A model generated the notes under the pieces. The model saw only the letters and a list, made by a program, of their open reading frames with translations. It was not told the origin of the DNA and made no database searches. Below are positions 23,066 to 31,584 of a stretch of 35,263 bases of DNA, in pieces (position 1 is the first letter of the stretch; each line of letters opens with the position of its first letter). The position numbers were made by a program, and so were the translations under genes. The DNA lies in the NCBI RefSeq assembly GCF_028656955.1, contig NZ_JAMDGY010000043.1, positions 1 through 35,263 on the forward strand, written 5' to 3'. This DNA comes from Pseudomonas fontis. GTDB taxonomy: Bacteria; Pseudomonadota; Gammaproteobacteria; Pseudomonadales; Pseudomonadaceae.

Positions 23066-23578
23066 ATGAGGCAACAGGGCGTAACACTCATTCAACTGGC
23101 GGCGGCGGTCGGGCTGCTGATGCTGCTGACAAAGCTCGCCATGCCGACCTACACCAGAATGAACATGGACCTACAACAACAGGTGGCCGCCGAACTGCTG
23201 GCGCAGGCATTGCGCACCGCGCGCAGTGAAGCCTTGCTGCGCAATCAGGTGGTTAGAGTAAGCCCACGGGAGGGGCTGTGGCAGAAAGGTTGGCAGATTG
23301 CCCTGGAGGAGGACGGCGCCGATTTGCTACGGGAAGTCACGCTGTCTGGTCGGGTGCGCATTGTCGGCAATCAGCCGGTTGCACAGCAGGTGCGTTTCAG
23401 TGGGCTGGGGGTTGCCTTGCAGGCCGGTGGGGCATTCCAGGCCGGGACCCTGCATATCTGCGAAAGCCCCGGCACCCGGAGTGTGTATCAGGTCGTGCTG
23501 TCACGCAGCGGAAAGGTCAGCTTGCGTCAGGCACTGAAAGAGCAGCCGCTGTGCGCGGCTGCCGGCTCAGATCAGTGA
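23066..23578 (+). CDS. FimT/FimU-like prepilin with Gln at +5
   Basis: A 170-residue prepilin-like protein, divergent from pilV with a 107-bp shared promoter region. GAGGG lies before the ATG. The leader MRQQG is followed by VTLIQLAAAVGLLMLLTKLAMPTY. The position normally held by Glu+5 is Gln. The rest (QALRTARSEALLRNQVVRVSPREG, and a C-terminal pair of Cys) fits the GspH/FimT group. FimT in naturally competent bacteria binds DNA, and FimU acts in pilus priming; I cannot say which applies. Its last 12 bp overlap the end of convergent ispH. Confidence 0.8.
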   Translation: MRQQGVTLIQLAAAVGLLMLLTKLAMPTYTRMNMDLQQQVAAELLAQALRTARSEALLRNQVVRVSPREGLWQKGWQIALEEDGADLLREVTLSGRVRIVGNQPVAQQVRFSGLGVALQAGGAFQAGTLHICESPGTRSVYQVVLSRSGKVSLRQALKEQPLCAAAGSDQ

Positions 23579-24514
23579 GCGAACGCGCAGTTCCTTGGGC
23601 ATTGAGAACGTGACGTTCTCTTCACGCCCATCCAGCTCTTCAGCGCCGGTGGCGCCCCAGGCCTGGAGCTGCTGGATAACCCCGCGTACCAGCACTTCAG
23701 GCGCCGAAGCACCCGCCGTGATACCGATGCGCTGGACGCCGTCGAACCAACTGCGCTGCAAGTCTTCAGCACCGTCGATCAGGTAGGCCGGGGTGGCCAT
23801 CCGTTCGGCCAGCTCACGCAGGCGGTTGGAGTTGGAGCTGTTCGGGCTACCCACAACCAACACCACATCGCACTCGTCAGCCAATTGCTTGACCGCGTCC
23901 TGGCGGTTCTGGGTGGCGTAGCAGATATCGTCCTTGCGCGGCCCACCGATACTCGGGAAGCGCGAACGCAGGGCATCGATAACCCGACTGGTGTCGTCCA
24001 TCGACAACGTGGTCTGGGTCACGAAGGCCAGGCGCTCCGGGTTGCGCACCTGCAACTTGGCGACATCTTCCTCGTCTTCGACCAGGTAGATGGAGCCGCC
24101 ATTGCTGGCATCGTACTGCCCCATGGTGCCTTCGACTTCCGGGTGACCGGCGTGGCCGATCAGGATGCATTCCTTGCCGTCGCGGCTGTAGCGCGCCACT
24201 TCGATATGCACCTTGGTTACCAGCGGGCAGGTCGCGTCGAACACTTTCAGGCCGCGCCCCGCCGCTTCCTGGCGCACAGCCTGGGAAACGCCGTGGGCAC
24301 TGAAGATGACGATGACGTCATTGGGTACCTGATCCAGTTCTTCGACGAAAATCGCCCCGCGCGCGCGCAGGTCTTCGACGACGAACTTGTTGTGCACCAC
24401 TTCATGACGCACGTAGATCGGTGGCCCGAAGACTTCCAAGGCACGGTTGACGATTTCAATCGCCCGGTCCACACCGGCACAGAAGCCACGAGGGTTGGCG
24501 AGTTTGATCTGCAT
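23567..24514 (-). CDS. ispH: 4-hydroxy-3-methylbut-2-enyl diphosphate reductase IspH
   Basis: A 315-residue iron-sulfur enzyme of the last step of the MEP isoprenoid pathway, making IPP and DMAPP. The three cluster cysteines are visible in PRGFCAGVD (Cys12), FDATCPLVT and DDICYATQNRQ. The catalytic Glu is in HPEVEGTMGQ. I chose the ATG at 24514 (MQIKLANPRGF) with GGAG upstream. It closes the ribF-ileS-lspA-fkpB-ispH operon, 14 bp after fkpB. Confidence 0.96.
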   Translation of the reverse strand: MQIKLANPRGFCAGVDRAIEIVNRALEVFGPPIYVRHEVVHNKFVVEDLRARGAIFVEELDQVPNDVIVIFSAHGVSQAVRQEAAGRGLKVFDATCPLVTKVHIEVARYSRDGKECILIGHAGHPEVEGTMGQYDASNGGSIYLVEDEEDVAKLQVRNPERLAFVTQTTLSMDDTSRVIDALRSRFPSIGGPRKDDICYATQNRQDAVKQLADECDVVLVVGSPNSSNSNRLRELAERMATPAYLIDGAEDLQRSWFDGVQRIGITAGASAPEVLVRGVIQQLQAWGATGAEELDGREENVTFSMPKELRVRSLI

Positions 24515-24528
24515 GGGAGACTCCAGGC

Positions 24529-24966
24529 TCACAGGGCCTTGACCTCGAGGATTTCCACCTCGAAGTTCAGGGTCTTGCCAGCCAGTGGATGGTTGAAGTC
24601 GATCGTCACCTGGGCATCATCGAACGCTTTCACTACACCTGGCAATTCGGCGTTGGCGGCATCGTTGAAAATCACCAGCAGGCCTTCGGACAAGTCCATG
24701 TCCTGAAACTGCGAACGCGGCATGACCTGTACGTTCTGCGGGTTCGGCTGGCCGAAGGCATGCTCCGGGACCACGGTTACGGTGCGTTTGTCACCGGCCT
24801 TGAAGCCGAACAACGCCGCCTCAAAACCCGGCAACAGGTTGCCATCACCGACCTTGAACACTGCCGGCGCCTTGTCGAAGGTGCTGTCGACGGTGTCGCC
24901 GTTTTCCAGGTGCAACGCGAAGTGCAGGGTGACTTCGGTGTTCTGGCCAATACGGGATTCAGTCAT
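24529..24966 (-). CDS. fkpB: FKBP-type peptidyl-prolyl isomerase FkpB
   Basis: A 145-residue SlpA/FkpB-type cytoplasmic prolyl isomerase. It starts VTLHFALHLENGDTVDSTF, typical of the FKBP fold, and contains the inserted chaperone flap after GDKRTVTVVPEHAFG. The C terminus HPLAGKTLNFEVEILEV is characteristic. The start overlaps the lspA stop by 8 bp. This lspA-fkpB-ispH order is conserved in gammaproteobacteria. Confidence 0.94.
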   Translation of the reverse strand: MTESRIGQNTEVTLHFALHLENGDTVDSTFDKAPAVFKVGDGNLLPGFEAALFGFKAGDKRTVTVVPEHAFGQPNPQNVQVMPRSQFQDMDLSEGLLVIFNDAANAELPGVVKAFDDAQVTIDFNHPLAGKTLNFEVEILEVKAL

Positions 24967-25474
24967 GGACGGGTTCTCCGGACTTTTTACTCTTGAACAT
25001 ATCCAGCGCCAGCATCACCGCACCGACGCTGATGGCGCTGTCGGCCACGTTGAAGGCCGGGAAGTACCAGCGGTTCTGCCAGTGCACCAGAATGAAGTCG
25101 ATGACGTGGCCCAGCACGATACGGTCGTACAGGTTGCCCAGCGCGCCGCCGAGTACCAGCGCCAGCGCTACTGCCAGCCAGGTCTCGTCGCGCCCCAGGC
25201 GCTTGAGCCAGACCACCAGCACGGAGCTGACCACCACGGCGATCAGGGCGAACAGCCAGCGCTGCCAGCCGGAGCTGTCCGCGAGGAAGCTGAAGGCCGC
25301 GCCGGTGTTGTAGGCCAGGGTCCAGCTGAAGTAGTCAGGGATGACCACGATCTGCTGGTACAGGCTCAACGTGCCTTCGAAATAGAACTTGCTGGCCTGG
25401 TCGAGGACCAGTACCAGCAGGCTCAGCCACAGCCAGCCGAGGCGCCCGAAGCGCCCCACCGCAGGGTTAGGCAT
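24959..25474 (-). CDS. lspA: Lipoprotein signal peptidase II
   Basis: A 171-residue four-helix inner-membrane aspartic protease that removes signal peptides from prolipoproteins such as BamD. The catalytic aspartates are in NLYDRIVLGHVIDF and FNVADSAIS. The conserved NTGAAFSFL loop is present. The ATG at 25474 overlaps the end of ileS by 8 bp; the upstream ATG at 25498 lies inside ileS and is less likely. Confidence 0.95.
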   Translation of the reverse strand: MPNPAVGRFGRLGWLWLSLLVLVLDQASKFYFEGTLSLYQQIVVIPDYFSWTLAYNTGAAFSFLADSSGWQRWLFALIAVVVSSVLVVWLKRLGRDETWLAVALALVLGGALGNLYDRIVLGHVIDFILVHWQNRWYFPAFNVADSAISVGAVMLALDMFKSKKSGEPVHD

Positions 25475-28298
25475 AGTGACGCACCTCGCCATTGCCACTG
25501 ATGTTGTCGGCGCAACGAGCGCAGATTTCCGGGTGTTCCGGGTTCGAGCCGACGTCGGCGCGGAAGTGCCAGCAACGGCCGCACTTGGCGTAACCGGACT
25601 TGACCACTTTCAACTTCAGCCCTGGAACTTCGGTTTCAACTGCATCGGCCGGTGCCTGGGCAAACGGGGCAACGGTTGCCGCCGAGGTGATCAACACGAA
25701 GCGCAGTTCGTCGCCCAGCTTGTTCAGGTCGGCGCTCAGGGCGTCGTCGGCGAACAGGGTGACTTCGGCTTGCAGGTTGCCACCGATGGCTTTGGCCGCA
25801 CGCTGGTTTTCCAGCTCCTTGTTGACCGCAGTCTTGGCGGCCATCACGCGCTCCCAGTAGGCGCGACCCAGCTCGAAGCCTTCCGGCAGCTCGGTCAGCC
25901 CCTGGTACCAGGTGTTGAGCATCACCGACTCGTTGCGCTCGCCTGGCAGGTACTGCCACAGCTCGTCGGCGGTGAACGCCAGGATCGGCGCGATCCAGCG
26001 CACCAGCGCCTCGCTGATATGGAACAGCGCGGTCTGGCAGGAACGACGGGCAACACTGTTGGCGCCGGTGGTGTACTGGCGGTCCTTGATGATGTCCAGG
26101 TAGAAGCCACCGAGCTCCTGCACGCAGAAGTTGTGGATCTTCGAGTAGACGTTCCAGAAACGGTATTCGCCGTAGTGCTCTTCCAGCTCGCGCTGCAGCA
26201 GCAAGGCACGGTCCACCGCCCAGCGGTCCAGTGCCAGCATGTCTTCGGCTGGCAGCAGGTCACGGGCAGGGTCGAAACCGGAGAGGTTCGACAGCAGGAA
26301 GCGCGCGGTGTTGCGAATACGCCGGTAGGCGTCGGCACTGCGCTGCAGGATCTGGTCGGAAACGGCCATTTCGCTGGAGTAGTCGGTGGCCGAAACCCAC
26401 AGACGCATGATGTCGGCGCCCAGGGTGTCGTTGACCTTCTGCGGCTCGATGGTGTTACCCAGCGACTTGGACATCTTGCGGCCGCTCTCGTCCACGGTGA
26501 AGCCGTGGGTCAGCAGCTCGCGGTACGGCGCGTGGCCGTCGATGGCGCAACCGGTCAGCAGCGAGGAATGGAACCAGCCGCGGTGCTGGTCGGAACCTTC
26601 CAGGTACAGGTCGGCACGCGGTCCGCTGTCGTGGCCGATGTTGTGCGAGCCACGCAGTACATGCCAGTGGGTGGTACCGGAATCGAACCAGACGTCCAGG
26701 GTGTCGGCGATCTTGTCGTACTGGCCGGCCTCGTCACCGAGCAGTTCGGCAGCGTCCATCTTGAACCAGGCTTCGATGCCTTCCAGCTCGACGCGCTTGG
26801 CCACTTCTTCCATCAGCTCGACGGTGCGTGGGTGCAGCTCGCCGGTCTGCTTGTGCAGGAAGAACGGGATCGGTACGCCCCAGTTGCGCTGGCGCGAGAT
26901 GCACCAGTCAGGACGGTTGGCGATCATCGAATGCAGGCGCGCCTGGCCCCAGGTCGGTACGAACTTGGTTTCTTCGATGGCCTTGATGGCGCGTTGACGC
27001 AGGGTGTCGCCGGTGTCTGGCTGCTTGTCCATGCCGACGAACCACTGTGCGGTGGCGCGGTAGATCAGCGGGGTCTTGTGGCGCCAGCAATGCATGTAGC
27101 TGTGGCTGATGGTCTCGGTGAACATCAGCGCGCCGACTTCAGTCAGCTTGTCGACGATGGCCGGGTTGGCCTTCCAGATGAACTGGCCACCAAAGAACGG
27201 CAGCGATTCGACATACACGCCGTTGCTCTGCACCGGGGTCAGGATGTCATCGTTGACCATGCCGTAACGCTTGCAGGTAACGAAGTCATCTTCACCGTAG
27301 GCAGGTGCGGAGTGCACCACACCGGTGCCGGCGCCCAGCTCGACGTACTCGGCCAGGTAAACCGGCGACAGGCGGTCGTAGAACGGGTGACGGAAGTTGA
27401 TCAGTTCCAGTGCCGAACCTGGCGCGGTAGCCACCACCGAACCTTCCAGCGAGAAGCGCTTCAGGCTCGACTCGACCAGCTCTTCAGCCAGTACCAGCAG
27501 TTTGTCGCCGACGTCGACCAGCGCGTAGGTGAACTCCGGGTGGACGTTCAGCGCCTGGTTGGCCGGGATGGTCCACGGGGTAGTGGTCCAGATCACGATG
27601 GCCGCCGGCTTGCTCAGCGAGGCCAGGCCGAAGGCGCTGGCCAGCTTGCTGTCGTCGGCAATCGGGAAAGCCACGTCGATGGCCTGGGATTTCTTGTCGG
27701 CGTATTCCACCTCGGCTTCGGCCAGGGCCGAACCGCAATCGAAACACCAGTTCACAGGCTTGAGGCCCTTGAACACGAAGTTGTGCTTGACCATCTCGGC
27801 CAGGGCACGGATTTCACCAGCCTCGTTGGCAAAGTTCATGGTCTTGTACGGGTTGTCCCAGTCACCCAGCACACCCAGGCGGATGAACTCTTTCTTCTGC
27901 CCTTCGATCTGCTCGGCAGCGTAGGCACGGCACAGCTCGCGGGTCTTGTCCGCGGTCAGGTGCTTGCCGTGGGTCACTTCAACCTTGTGCTCGATTGGCA
28001 GGCCATGGCAGTCCCAACCCGGTACGTACGGCGCGTCGAAGCCGGACAGGGTCTTGGAACGGATGATCATGTCCTTGAGAATCTTGTTGAGCGCGTGACC
28101 GATGTGGATCTTGCCGTTGGCATAGGGCGGGCCGTCGTGCAGCACGAACTTCGGACGATCCTTGCCAATTTCGCGCAGCTTCTGGTACAGGCCAATGCTG
28201 TCCCAGCGCTGCAGAATCTGCGGTTCGCGCTGTGGCAGGCCGGCCTTCATGGGGAAGGCGGTGTCCGGAAGGTTTAGCGTGGCTTTATAGTCGGTCAT
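25467..28298 (-). CDS. ileS: Isoleucyl-tRNA synthetase
   Basis: A 943-residue class I aminoacyl-tRNA synthetase charging tRNA-Ile. HIGH is at residues 65-68 (GKIHIGHALN) and KMSKS near residue 600 (GRKMSKSLGN). The editing domain lies between them (WTTTPWTIPANQAL). The C-terminal zinc site CGRCWHF..CARC is complete, as in the mupirocin-sensitive bacterial type. The start at 28298 (MTDYKATLNLP) overlaps the ribF stop by 4 bp (ATGA). A nearly as long opposite-strand frame is a shadow. Confidence 0.97.
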   Translation of the reverse strand: MTDYKATLNLPDTAFPMKAGLPQREPQILQRWDSIGLYQKLREIGKDRPKFVLHDGPPYANGKIHIGHALNKILKDMIIRSKTLSGFDAPYVPGWDCHGLPIEHKVEVTHGKHLTADKTRELCRAYAAEQIEGQKKEFIRLGVLGDWDNPYKTMNFANEAGEIRALAEMVKHNFVFKGLKPVNWCFDCGSALAEAEVEYADKKSQAIDVAFPIADDSKLASAFGLASLSKPAAIVIWTTTPWTIPANQALNVHPEFTYALVDVGDKLLVLAEELVESSLKRFSLEGSVVATAPGSALELINFRHPFYDRLSPVYLAEYVELGAGTGVVHSAPAYGEDDFVTCKRYGMVNDDILTPVQSNGVYVESLPFFGGQFIWKANPAIVDKLTEVGALMFTETISHSYMHCWRHKTPLIYRATAQWFVGMDKQPDTGDTLRQRAIKAIEETKFVPTWGQARLHSMIANRPDWCISRQRNWGVPIPFFLHKQTGELHPRTVELMEEVAKRVELEGIEAWFKMDAAELLGDEAGQYDKIADTLDVWFDSGTTHWHVLRGSHNIGHDSGPRADLYLEGSDQHRGWFHSSLLTGCAIDGHAPYRELLTHGFTVDESGRKMSKSLGNTIEPQKVNDTLGADIMRLWVSATDYSSEMAVSDQILQRSADAYRRIRNTARFLLSNLSGFDPARDLLPAEDMLALDRWAVDRALLLQRELEEHYGEYRFWNVYSKIHNFCVQELGGFYLDIIKDRQYTTGANSVARRSCQTALFHISEALVRWIAPILAFTADELWQYLPGERNESVMLNTWYQGLTELPEGFELGRAYWERVMAAKTAVNKELENQRAAKAIGGNLQAEVTLFADDALSADLNKLGDELRFVLITSAATVAPFAQAPADAVETEVPGLKLKVVKSGYAKCGRCWHFRADVGSNPEHPEICARCADNISGNGEVRHYA

Positions 28299-29245
28299 TT
28301 CAGGCTCTTCGTTAGCGGTTGACCGTGCCAATGGGCACGTGCGGCGGCGATATCCGCATCGATCGCCGACTTCAGCGCCTCCAGGGAGGCGAATCGCTGC
28401 TCATCTCGCAGCTTGTGGTGGAATTCCACCGTCAGACGCCGGCCATATAAATCGCCGGCAAAATCCAGAAGATGTACTTCCAGGTGGGCACTGCCATCAC
28501 CTGAAACGGTTGGCCGCACGCCAATGTTGGCGACGCCCGGCCAAGCCTTGCCATCGAGGTCGACACTCACCAGGTAAACCCCGGTCAGCGGCACGCGATG
28601 GCGCTTGAGCTGTATGTTGGCGGTCGGGGTACCCAGCTGGCGAGCCAGCTTCTGCCCGTGCAGCACACGCCCGCGAATCCGGAACGGGCGGCCCAGCAGG
28701 CGCTCGGCCAAGGCGAAGTCAGCCTTGGCCAGGGCTTCGCGGACCTGGGTGCTGCTGACGCGCAGGCCGTCCAGCTCGACGGTTTGCGCCGCTTCCACGG
28801 TGAAGCCCTGGCGCTGGCCGGCGTGCTGGAGGAAGGCGAAGTCGCCGACCCGATCGCAGCCGAAGCGGAAGTCATCACCCACTTCCAGGTGCTGCACACC
28901 TAGCCCATCGACCAGGATGGTGTCGACGAACTCGGCGGCACTAAGCTTGCTCAGGCGCTGGTTGAACGCCAGGCACAGCACCCGGTCGACACCTTCGGCC
29001 GCCAGCAGGGCAACCTTGTCGCGCAGGCGGGCCAGGCGGGCAGGGGCGGTTTCCGGGGCAAAGTATTCGCGCGGCTGCGGCTCGAATATCACCACGCAAC
29101 TGGGTACACCCAGCTCTACCGCACGCTCACGCAGACGCGCCAGGATAGCCTGGTGTCCACGGTGAACACCGTCGAAGTTGCCGATAGTGGCAACACAGCC
29201 CCGGTGCTGGGGGCGAAGGTTGTGAAGGCCTCGAACCAGCTGCAT
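28295..29245 (-). CDS. ribF: Bifunctional riboflavin kinase / FAD synthetase
   Basis: A 316-residue enzyme that phosphorylates riboflavin to FMN and adenylylates FMN to FAD. The N-terminal nucleotidyl-transferase motif TIGNFDGVHRGHQAIL is at about 18-33. The C-terminal flavokinase motif GTPTANIQL and GVYLVSV follow. I chose MQLVRGLHNL at 29245, the usual Pseudomonas start, over the ATG at 29263; both have weak ribosome-binding sites. First gene of the operon with ileS. No FMN riboswitch is apparent upstream. Confidence 0.94.
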   Translation of the reverse strand: MQLVRGLHNLRPQHRGCVATIGNFDGVHRGHQAILARLRERAVELGVPSCVVIFEPQPREYFAPETAPARLARLRDKVALLAAEGVDRVLCLAFNQRLSKLSAAEFVDTILVDGLGVQHLEVGDDFRFGCDRVGDFAFLQHAGQRQGFTVEAAQTVELDGLRVSSTQVREALAKADFALAERLLGRPFRIRGRVLHGQKLARQLGTPTANIQLKRHRVPLTGVYLVSVDLDGKAWPGVANIGVRPTVSGDGSAHLEVHLLDFAGDLYGRRLTVEFHHKLRDEQRFASLEALKSAIDADIAAARAHWHGQPLTKSLK

Positions 29246-29363
29246 AACGCGCTTCTTGCTCATAAAGTGGTCGATTATAACCACACCCGGGCGCCGACGA
29301 CAGGCAGCAGAGCGCTGCCAGGACGTCGAAAGCGGAAAACCGACGCCTGGCGAGCGTTTGCTG

Positions 29364-30902
29364 TCAGTGCAGGGCCTTGCGGGCGAAGTCCCGTGGGCGG
29401 AAACCGAAGATGAACAGGCTGCCAAAATAGGTCAGCACACCTGCCACGATCAACAGGCCCAGGCGCAGGAAGCGCTCAAGCATCTGCCCCTGCTCCCAGG
29501 GCGGCATGAAGTGCATCCCGGCCAGCAACACGGCCGACATCAACAGTACCGCCACTATCAGTTTGCCGAGGAACTTGCCCCAGCCTGGTTGCGGCTCGAA
29601 CAACTGCTGTTGGCGCAGCTTCCAGTACAGCAGGCCGGCATTCAGGCAGGCCCCCACACTGATCGCCAAGGCCAGGCCGGCGTGCTGCAGGTGGCCGATG
29701 AACAGCAGGTTCAACAGTTGCGTGGTGATCAGCGTGAAGATGGCGATCTTCACCGGCGTGCGGATGTTCTGCTGGGCATAGAAGCCCGGGGCAAGCACCT
29801 TGACCAGGATGATGCCGAGCAAACCGACCGAATAGGCGATCAGCGCGCGCTGGGTCATCAACGCATCAAAAGCGCTGAACTTGCCGTACTGGAACAGTGC
29901 GACTGTCAGCGGCTCGGCCAGGATGGCCATGGCCAGGGTGCACGGCAATACCAGCATGAAGCACAGGCGCAGGCCCCAATCGAGGATGCGCGAGTATTCG
30001 TGACGGTCCTTGTTGGCGTAGGTCTTGGCCAGGGTCGGTAGCAGGATCGTGCCCAACGCCACGCCCAGCACGCCGGACGGTAGCTCCATCAGGCGGTCGG
30101 CGTAGTACATCCACGACACGGAGCCGGCAACCAGGAACGAGGCGAAGATGGTGTTGATGATCAGCGAGATCTGGCTGACCGAAACACCGAGGATCGCCGG
30201 CAGCATCTGCTTGAGCACCCGCCATACGCCGGTATCGCACACATTGAGGCGTGGCAGTACCAGCATGCCGATCTTTTTCAGGTGCGGCAGTTGATAGAGC
30301 AACTGCAGCAGGCCGCCGACCAGTACCGCCCAACCCAGCGCCATGACCGGCGGGTTGAAATAGGGTGTAAGGAACAGCGCGAAGAAGATCATTGCCACGT
30401 TCAGCAGGGTCGGCACGAACGCCGGCACCGAGAAACGATTCCAGGTATTGAGGATGGCCCCGGCCAGCGAGGACAGCGAGATCAGTAATATATAAGGGAA
30501 AGTGATCCGCAGCAGGTCGGTGGTCAGCTGGAATTTTTCTTCGCTGTCGACGAACCCTGGCGCCGTCACCCACACCACCCAGGGGGCGGCCAGGATGCCA
30601 AGCAGGGTCACTACTGCCAGTACCAGGGTCAGCAGGCCGGCGACATAAGCGACAAAAGTGCGGGTCGCTTCCTCACCTTGCTGATTTTTATATTCGGCCA
30701 GGATAGGCACGAACGCCTGGGAAAACGCCCCTTCGGCAAAGATCCGTCGCAGCAGGTTGGGCAGCTTGAACGCAATGAAAAAGGCGTCTGTGGCAACGCC
30801 GGCGCCGAAAATCCGCGCCAGGATGGTATCGCGCACAAAGCCCAGCACCCGCGACACCATGGTGATGGAACTGACTGCGGCCAGGGATTTTAGGAGGTTC
30901 AT
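29364..30902 (-). CDS. murJ: Lipid II flippase MurJ
   Basis: A 512-residue MOP-superfamily membrane protein that flips lipid II across the inner membrane for peptidoglycan synthesis. About fourteen hydrophobic helices are visible. Family landmarks near the N terminus are VSRVLGFVRDTILARIFGAG, ATDAFFIAFKLPNLLRRIFAEGAFSQAFVP. The start at 30902 (MNLLKSLAAVS) is chosen; the longer frame to 31052 is noncoding. It is followed 118 bp later by ribF and is divergent from rpsT, as is common in pseudomonads. Confidence 0.95.
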   Translation of the reverse strand: MNLLKSLAAVSSITMVSRVLGFVRDTILARIFGAGVATDAFFIAFKLPNLLRRIFAEGAFSQAFVPILAEYKNQQGEEATRTFVAYVAGLLTLVLAVVTLLGILAAPWVVWVTAPGFVDSEEKFQLTTDLLRITFPYILLISLSSLAGAILNTWNRFSVPAFVPTLLNVAMIFFALFLTPYFNPPVMALGWAVLVGGLLQLLYQLPHLKKIGMLVLPRLNVCDTGVWRVLKQMLPAILGVSVSQISLIINTIFASFLVAGSVSWMYYADRLMELPSGVLGVALGTILLPTLAKTYANKDRHEYSRILDWGLRLCFMLVLPCTLAMAILAEPLTVALFQYGKFSAFDALMTQRALIAYSVGLLGIILVKVLAPGFYAQQNIRTPVKIAIFTLITTQLLNLLFIGHLQHAGLALAISVGACLNAGLLYWKLRQQQLFEPQPGWGKFLGKLIVAVLLMSAVLLAGMHFMPPWEQGQMLERFLRLGLLIVAGVLTYFGSLFIFGFRPRDFARKALH

Positions 30903-31075
30903 CGAAAGTTTTTCATGCCAGATGGATGAAGGACAGGCCGAAAGGCGTCCAAAGTATGCGATACTCCGCCGCGCAAAGTAGGCAGAGCAAAAACTCCCGA
31001 GTTTACAGGTCGTGCGCCAGAAGGGAATCACCCCGACGGAAGCAATGACCACTCAGCAGAACCGCTCAAGTGCTC

Positions 31076-31104
31076 TTGACATCCGATGAACTCATCGGCA
31101 TGAT
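31076..31104 (+). promoter_or_regulatory. rpsT promoter
   Basis: TTGACA (31076-31081), a 17-bp spacer and CATGAT (31099-31104) lie about 50 bp before the rpsT start, with a GC-rich stretch (TCGCGGCC) just after. This is a good sigma-70 match on the correct strand. Confidence 0.7.
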
Positions 31105-31154
31105 TCGCGGCCTATTTTGTTTGCTATTTACCAAGTCTTTCGAGGAGCTCGACG

Positions 31155-31427
31155 GTGGCCAACTCACCTTCCGCCAAAAAACGTGCAAAACAGGCTGAGA
31201 AGCGTCGCAGCCACAACGCCAGCCTGCGTTCCATGGTCCGCACCTACATCAAGAATGTAGTTAAAGCCATTGACGCAAAAGACGCCGACAAAGCGCAAGC
31301 TGCTTACGTCCTGGCTGTACCAGTTATCGACCGTATGGCCGATAAAGGTATCATCCACAAGAACAAAGCTGCTCGCCATAAAGGCCGTCTGAATGGCCAT
31401 ATCAAGGCACTGAAAGAAGCTGCCTAA
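31155..31427 (+). CDS. rpsT: 30S ribosomal protein S20
   Basis: A 90-residue basic helical protein that binds 16S rRNA during small-subunit assembly. It starts at GTG (VANSPSAKKRAKQAEKRR), with GAGGAG about 7 nt upstream. The characteristic IIHKNKAARHKGRLN motif is near the C terminus. A GTG start is frequent for rpsT in pseudomonads. Confidence 0.97.
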   Translation: MANSPSAKKRAKQAEKRRSHNASLRSMVRTYIKNVVKAIDAKDADKAQAAYVLAVPVIDRMADKGIIHKNKAARHKGRLNGHIKALKEAA

Positions 31428-31441
31428 GCGACACGCTTGTT

Positions 31442-31469
31442 AAAAGACCGACCCTAGGGTCGGTTTTTT
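31442..31469 (+). terminator. rpsT terminator
   Basis: ACCGACCC (31447-31454), a 2-nt centre and GGGTCGGT (31457-31464), followed by T-rich sequence, 19 bp after the rpsT stop. Strong rho-independent form. Confidence 0.9.
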
Positions 31470-31556
31470 ATTGCCTGCGATTTGTTGGGGGGTACCTTTT
31501 TGAAGGCTGACCTCCCACAGTATCAGCGGTCTGCGAGAGCCTGCCTTGCCGGCGAA

Positions 31557-31575
31557 AGGGCCACAATGTGGCCCT
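31557..31575 (-). terminator. Probable terminator of the letAB-like operon, next to a partial REP
   Basis: AGGGCCACAATGTGGCCCT is a near-perfect palindrome just past the stop of the six-MCE protein gene. On the minus strand it is followed only by TTTC, so it is a weak terminator. Adjacent sequence 31533-31556 (GAGAGCCTGCCTTGCCGGCG) looks like a degraded REP. Confidence 0.6.
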
Positions 31576-31584
31576 AGCCTGCCC

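Noticed and set aside
25389..28277. 962-codon open frame opposite ileS
   Set aside because: Codon-bias shadow of ileS; all ileS motifs are intact on the minus strand.
29246..29363. FMN riboswitch before ribF
   Set aside because: The 118 bp between murJ and ribF is too short and shows no RFN-type conserved helices; ribF is not usually under that control in pseudomonads.
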